Of a stretch of 64,000 nt of DNA, positions 60,017-64,000 are shown in pieces. The stretch spans positions 1,488,001-1,552,000 of the forward strand of contig NZ_CP032698.1 of assembly GCF_003627815.1 (NCBI RefSeq). The letters run 5' to 3'. Position 1 is the first letter of the stretch. Every line of letters begins with the position of its first letter. The position numbers and the translations under genes are program-made. The notes below the pieces were generated by a model, which was not told where the DNA came from, made no database searches, and saw nothing but the letters and a program-made list of their open reading frames with translations. Source of the stretch: Streptomyces hundungensis. Its GTDB lineage: Bacteria > Actinomycetota > Actinomycetes > Streptomycetales > Streptomycetaceae.

Positions 60017-60031
60017 TTGCCTCTGAGGCAA
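60017..60031. promoter_or_regulatory. Operator palindrome 2 of the XRE-cupin gene
   Basis: TTGCCTCTGAGGCAA: the same 15-bp palindrome as 59997-60011 in opposite orientation, centre 20 bp away (two helical turns). Confidence 0.8.
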
Positions 60032-60051
60032 AGCCCCTTCGTCCACGGCCG

Positions 60052-61488
60052 CTATCGGTTGGCGACCGCCTGCTTCACCAGCGTGCGGCCGAAGTCCCAC
60101 ATCAGTCCGCCACCTGCGTGGGCGTCGTCCATGACGGCGGTGAAGGCCGTGACGAACCGGTCCACCTCGCGCTCCGTGATGGTGAGCGGCGGGATCAGCT
60201 TGATCACTTCGAGGTGGTCGCCGGAGACCTGGGTCAGGATCCGGTGTTTCTGCAAGAGCGGCACCACGACCATCTGCGCGAAGAGGCCCTTGCGGGCGGC
60301 CTGGAGCATGGTCCAGCGACCGCGCAGCTTGAGCGAGGACGGCCGGCCGAACTCGATGCCGATCATGAGCCCGCGACCGCGTACGTCCGAGAGGAGCTCA
60401 TAGCGGTCGATGAGGGCGGCGAGCCGGGTGCGCAGCAGATCGCCGGTGGTGCGCGCGTTCTCCACGACCTTCTCGTCCCGCATCACCGAGAGCACCGCGA
60501 GCCCGGCCGCCATCGCCTGGGCGTTGGAGCCGAAGCTCGCCGAGTGGACGAGCACCCGGTCCATCGACGAGTACACCTTCTTGAAGATCCAGTCCTTGCC
60601 GAGCGTCGCGCCGACCGGCACATAGCCGCCGGAGAGCGCCTTGGCCACGCACACCAGGTCCGGTTCGACGCCCTCGTCGTGCTGGTAGGCGTAGAAGTCA
60701 CCGGTGCGGCCGAGGCCGGTCTGCACCTCGTCGGCGATCAGCAGCGCCTTGTGCCGGTGCAGGAGCTCCTGCGCGGCCCGCAGATAGCCGGGCGGCGCCT
60801 CGTGGACGCCCTTGCCCTGGATCGGTTCGACGATGAGGGCCGCCACGTCGCCGCGCTTCAACTCCCTTTCCAGCGCGGCCAGATCGCCGAGCGCGACGGC
60901 GGTGTCGGGCAGCAGCGGCGCGAAGCCGTCGCGGAACCCGGACTCGCCGTTGACCGAGAGCGAGCCGGTCGTCAGACCGTGGAAGGCGTGCGAGCAGTAC
61001 AGGATCCTGGGCTTGCCGGTGGCGTACCGGGCGAATTTGAGGGCGGTCTCCACGGCCTCGGTGCCGCTGTTGCCGAAGAACACCCGGTCCAGGTGCGGGC
61101 TGTGCGCGAGGAGCCGCTCGGCGAGCAGACCGGGCAGGGGCTGGCAGTCGAAGCGGGTCAGGTCCGCGAGCGAGGCGTCCAGGACGTCGTGCAGCGCCTT
61201 GCGCACGACGGGGTGGTGGCGCCCCAGGCCCATGACTCCGAAGCCGGCCAGCATGTCGAGGTAGTCATTGCCCTCGGAGTCCCAGAAGTAGGCGCCCTCG
61301 GCCCGCTCGTAGACCTTGTCGAAGCCGATGGTGTGCAGCATGCGCGGGAGCTGGTGGTTGAGGTGTCTGGCGTGCAGCTCGTAGCGTTCGGCCCCGCGTT
61401 CGGCAAGCAGCCGCGTCAGGTCGAAGCCCTTGTCGCCCGGGGCCCCGGAGGCCGGTGCGGGAAAGCCCTTCGGCTCGCCGTCGGTCAT
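60052..61488 (-). CDS. hpnO: Aminotransferase of hopanoid cluster (aminobacteriohopanetriol-forming type)
   Basis: 478 residues, class III PLP-dependent aminotransferase (ornithine/aspartate-family like). PLP site: [15 protein letters not shown] (Asp) and [20 protein letters not shown] with the likely Schiff-base Lys. Also [20 protein letters not shown] and [20 protein letters not shown]. Its place directly after dxs and hpnH fits the enzyme that aminates the ribosyl/bacteriohopane side chain. ATGA overlap with dxs couples them. Name from context and similarity, not proven. Confidence 0.88.
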   Translation of the reverse strand: MTDGEPKGFPAPASGAPGDKGFDLTRLLAERGAERYELHARHLNHQLPRMLHTIGFDKVYERAEGAYFWDSEGNDYLDMLAGFGVMGLGRHHPVVRKALHDVLDASLADLTRFDCQPLPGLLAERLLAHSPHLDRVFFGNSGTEAVETALKFARYATGKPRILYCSHAFHGLTTGSLSVNGESGFRDGFAPLLPDTAVALGDLAALERELKRGDVAALIVEPIQGKGVHEAPPGYLRAAQELLHRHKALLIADEVQTGLGRTGDFYAYQHDEGVEPDLVCVAKALSGGYVPVGATLGKDWIFKKVYSSMDRVLVHSASFGSNAQAMAAGLAVLSVMRDEKVVENARTTGDLLRTRLAALIDRYELLSDVRGRGLMIGIEFGRPSSLKLRGRWTMLQAARKGLFAQMVVVPLLQKHRILTQVSGDHLEVIKLIPPLTITEREVDRFVTAFTAVMDDAHAGGGLMWDFGRTLVKQAVANR

Positions 61489-63392
61489 GCGTCGCTCTCC
61501 TTCCCGGCCGCCGCGGCGGCTTGTGTGGTCGCCGCGAGCGCGGCGCCGATCCGTCCCGCGATCTCCACCGGGGTGAGCCCGATGTCGGCCAGCACCTCGC
61601 CGCGCTTGGCGTGCGCGAGGAACTGCTCGGGGATGCCGAAGCCGCGCAGCGGTACGTCGACCCCGGCGTCGCGCAGGGCCTGCCCGACCGCCCAACCGAC
61701 GCCGCCGCTGCGGACGTTGTCCTCCACCACGGCGACCAGTTGGTGGCGCGCGGCGAGCGGGGCGAGCTGTTCGTCGACGGGCTTGACCCAGCGCGGGTCG
61801 ACCACCGTGCAGGTGATGCCGCGCCCGGCGAGCAGCTCGGCCGCCTGGAGACAGACCGGCGCGAGCACCCCGACCGCGACCAAAAGCACCTCGGCGTCCT
61901 CGTCGCGGCGCAGCACGTCCATGCCGCCGAGCCGGGCGAGCGCGGGGACCTCGGGCCCCACGGACTCCTTGGGGAAACGCAGCACCGTCGGCGCGTCGTC
62001 CACGTCCACGGCCTCGCGGAGCTGGCCCCGCAACTGGGCGGCGTCGCGTGGCGCGGCGATCCTGAGCCCGGGCACGACCTGGAGCACCGACAGGTCCCAC
62101 ATGCCGTTGTGGGAGGGCCCGTCGACGCCGGTCACGCCGGCCCGGTCCAGGACGAACGTCACTCCGCACCGGTGCAGGGCCACGTCCATGAGCACTTGGT
62201 CGAAGGCGCGGTTGAGGAAGGTCGCGTACACGGCGACCACCGGGTGCAGTCCGCCGGTGGCGAGCCCGGCGGCGCAGACCGCGGCGTGCTGTTCGGCGAT
62301 GCCCACGTCCCACACCCGCTCCGGGAAGCGCTCGGCGAAACGGCTCAGGCCGGTGGGGTGCAGCATGGCGGCGGTGAGGGCGACGATGTCGGGCCGCTCG
62401 GCGCCGAGTCGGGCGAGCTCCTCCCCGAACACCGACGTCCAGGACGGCCCGCCCGCCGGAGCCAGGGGTTCACAGGTCAGCGGGTCCATCGCGCCGACGG
62501 TGTGGAACCGGTCGGCCTCGTCGTCGAGCGCGGCCTGGTAGCCGCGGCCCTTCTCGGTGAGGCAGTGCACGAGGACCGGACCGTGGAAGCGTTTGGCCCG
62601 TACGAGGGCGGACTCGACGGCGTCGGTGTCGTGCCCGTCGATGGGCCCGACGTACTTCAGGCCCAGGTCCTCGAACATGCCCTGGGGGGCGACGGCGTCC
62701 TTGAACCCCTTCTTCGCTCCGTGCAGCGACCCGTACAGCGGCTGCCCCACGACGGGTGTCCTGCGGAGCGCGTCCTTGCCCCACGCCAGGACCCGCTCGT
62801 AGCCGTCGCTGGTGCGCAGGGCCGCGAGGTGACCGGCGAGAGCGCCGATGGTCGGCCCGTACGAGCGCGCGTTGTCGTTGACCACGATGATCAGCGGGCG
62901 GTCGCGGACGGCGGCGATGTTGTTGAGCGCCTCCCAGGCCATGCCCCCGGTCAGCGCGCCGTCCCCGATGACGGCGACGACATGGCCGGACCGGCCGAGC
63001 ACCTCGTTCGCCTTGGCGAGCCCGTCGGCCCAGCCGAGGACGGTGGAGGCGTGCGAGTTCTCTATGACGTCGTGCTCGGACTCGGCGCGCGAGGGGTAGC
63101 CGGACAGGCCTCCCTTGGTGCGCAGCTTCGAGAAGTCCTGGCGTCCGGTGAGCAGTTTGTGTACGTAGCTCTGGTGGCCGGTGTCCCACAGGATGCGGTC
63201 GACCGGGGAGTCGAAGGCCCGGTGCAGGCCGATGGAGAGCTCGACCACCCCCAGGTTGGGGCCGAGGTGGCCGCCGGTGCGGGCCACCGCCTGGATGAGG
63301 AACTCCCGGATTTCCCGGGCGAGTTCACCCAAGGCCGTCCGGTCCAGCGCTTTCAGGTCGTGCGGCCCCCGGATGCTTTCCAAGATCGTCAC
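61485..63392 (-). CDS. dxs: 1-deoxy-D-xylulose-5-phosphate synthase
   Basis: 635 residues, GTG 63392 with GAGGGGG at -8. Thiamine-diphosphate enzyme of the MEP isoprenoid pathway, joining pyruvate and glyceraldehyde-3-phosphate. Motifs: [39 protein letters not shown], ThDP/metal motif [20 protein letters not shown], then [20 protein letters not shown] (catalytic Glu region) and [20 protein letters not shown]. Its setting in the hopanoid cluster suggests an extra copy that boosts squalene/hopanoid precursors. Confidence 0.97.
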   Translation of the reverse strand: MTILESIRGPHDLKALDRTALGELAREIREFLIQAVARTGGHLGPNLGVVELSIGLHRAFDSPVDRILWDTGHQSYVHKLLTGRQDFSKLRTKGGLSGYPSRAESEHDVIENSHASTVLGWADGLAKANEVLGRSGHVVAVIGDGALTGGMAWEALNNIAAVRDRPLIIVVNDNARSYGPTIGALAGHLAALRTSDGYERVLAWGKDALRRTPVVGQPLYGSLHGAKKGFKDAVAPQGMFEDLGLKYVGPIDGHDTDAVESALVRAKRFHGPVLVHCLTEKGRGYQAALDDEADRFHTVGAMDPLTCEPLAPAGGPSWTSVFGEELARLGAERPDIVALTAAMLHPTGLSRFAERFPERVWDVGIAEQHAAVCAAGLATGGLHPVVAVYATFLNRAFDQVLMDVALHRCGVTFVLDRAGVTGVDGPSHNGMWDLSVLQVVPGLRIAAPRDAAQLRGQLREAVDVDDAPTVLRFPKESVGPEVPALARLGGMDVLRRDEDAEVLLVAVGVLAPVCLQAAELLAGRGITCTVVDPRWVKPVDEQLAPLAARHQLVAVVEDNVRSGGVGWAVGQALRDAGVDVPLRGFGIPEQFLAHAKRGEVLADIGLTPVEIAGRIGAALAATTQAAAAAGKESDA

Positions 63393-63488
63393 GTTCGGGC
63401 CCCCTCTTGTCGATCCCGTTCAGTTCACGAGCAACCCCGGGCCCGGCACGGCGGCCCTCGGCCACCTTCTGGCCACGGCCGCCGGGGA

Positions 63489-63515
63489 GCCCCGGAGAGA
63501 CCCGCTCTCCGGGGC
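63489..63515 (-). terminator. Terminator between hpnH and dxs
   Basis: 11-bp perfect stem GCCCCGGAGAG (63489-63499) with CTCTCCGGGGC (63505-63515) and a 5-base loop, nine bases past the hpnH stop. It suggests that dxs also has its own promoter in the 63393-63488 gap. Confidence 0.75.
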
Positions 63516-63523
63516 CGTCGGCA

Positions 63524-64000
63524 TCAGCCGCGGTTTCCCTGGACGGTCTCGCGGACCGCCCGCAGCGACTCCTTCAGCGACCCCATGGTCGCGAGCACCG
63601 CGGTCGGCTCGTATCCGCAGTGCGCCATGCAGTTCGCGCACCGCTCGTCCTTGCCCCGGCCGTACTTGTCCCAGTCGGTCTCCTCGACCAGTTCGCGGTA
63701 GGTCGGCACATACCCGTCGCTCATCAGGTAGCAGGGTCGCTGCCAGCCGAAGAGCGAGTAGTTGGGGATCGCCCACGCCGTGCACGGGAAGTCGGCCTTG
63801 CCCTCCAGGAAGTCCAGGAAGAGCGGCGAGTGGTTGAGCCGCCAGCGTGCCCGGTTGCCGCCGGAGAACGCCTTCTTGAAGAGTTCCCTGGTCTGCTCGA
63901 CGCCCAGGAAGTGCTCCTGGTCGGGCGCCTTCTCGTAGGCGTACGCGGGCGAGATCATCATCTCGTCGACCTTGAGGTCGTCATTGAGGAAGTTGAGCAC
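63524..64000 (-). CDS. hpnH: Adenosylhopane synthase HpnH (radical SAM), 3' part
   Basis: C-terminal 158 residues; the N-terminal half with the radical-SAM cluster lies beyond the window, and the first codon in view is internal. Family features: MMISPAYAYEKAPDQEHFLG, FPCTAWAIPNYSLFGWQRPC, YLMSDGYVPTYRELVEETDW and the C-terminal cysteine cluster DERCANCMAHCGYEPTAV. HpnH joins adenosine to hopene, the first step of extended hopanoid side-chain formation. Same strand and order as in known Streptomyces hopanoid clusters. Confidence 0.93.
   Translation of the reverse strand: MLNFLNDDLKVDEMMISPAYAYEKAPDQEHFLGVEQTRELFKKAFSGGNRARWRLNHSPLFLDFLEGKADFPCTAWAIPNYSLFGWQRPCYLMSDGYVPTYRELVEETDWDKYGRGKDERCANCMAHCGYEPTAVLATMGSLKESLRAVRETVQGNRG

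Overview
The window is high-GC actinobacterial chromosome, almost certainly Streptomyces. The signs are third-codon-position GC bias, frequent GTG starts, 4-nt ATGA gene overlaps, a chaplin with a sortase signal, a conservon (CvnA-B-C-D), and a hopanoid gene block in Streptomyces order. No phage or plasmid backbone is visible. The only mobile element seen is one IS110-family insertion sequence.

Layout. 1-738: SAM methyltransferase (PF04672 type), cut by the left edge. 1118-4706: translationally coupled operon of secreted metallophosphoesterase, MFS permease and anchored propeller protein. 4780-8434: solute-binding-like protein, secreted protein, cell-wall chaplin and rhomboid-like membrane protein. 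8480-9979: IS110 element lying in a poly-C tract, with a candidate bridge-RNA region. 10008-14471: MgtC-like protein, tRNA-Pro(GGG), DUF309 protein and the lutABC lactate-oxidation operon. 14620-18790: P450, then a SIS isomerase and class II aldolase divergent from a DeoR regulator (amino-sugar catabolism). 18872-22591: TetR repressor divergent from a PAP2/DMT operon with a clear composite operator, then an AcuI-type reductase. 22725-30113: secreted GH31 enzyme, low-complexity DNA, membrane protein, S41 peptidase, and a secreted CAP protein with seven 51-residue repeats. 30424-34696: PAS/GAF/PP2C phosphatase, second tRNA-Pro(GGG), YjbR protein, Gfo/Idh/MocA oxidoreductase.

34697-35871 has no supported gene. 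35872-37077 is an unusual acyl-CoA dehydrogenase. 37100-41143 is a conservon extended by a GAF gene. 41425-46649: small membrane protein, DesK/NarL-type two-component system, class A PBP and a PaaI thioesterase. 46829-47290 and 51176-51752 are arrays of the same Streptomyces intergenic repeat. Between and after them are small enzymes (zinc-ribbon cupin-like protein, two GNATs, DCC protein, MBL hydrolase), a CE4 lipoprotein, an SDR, a GDSL hydrolase, a degenerate erythromycin-esterase homologue, a GH36 alpha-galactosidase and a tyrosine phosphatase. 59192-64000 is the end of the hopanoid region: DUF6126 small protein, XRE-cupin regulator with twin operators, hpnO-type aminotransferase, dxs and the 3' part of hpnH.

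Genes that work together: lutABC; SIS isomerase plus aldolase under the DeoR protein; TetR controlling PAP2/DMT; the five-gene conservon; the HK/RR pair; and dxs (isoprenoid precursor supply) with hpnH and the aminotransferase (hopanoid side chain). The most distinctive items are the CAP plus seven-repeat propeller protein, the IS110 element in a C-run, the 127-nt duplicated tRNA-Pro locus, the twin 15-bp palindromes before the XRE-cupin gene, and several enzymes with altered catalytic residues. All function calls come from reading motifs; no database search was run.
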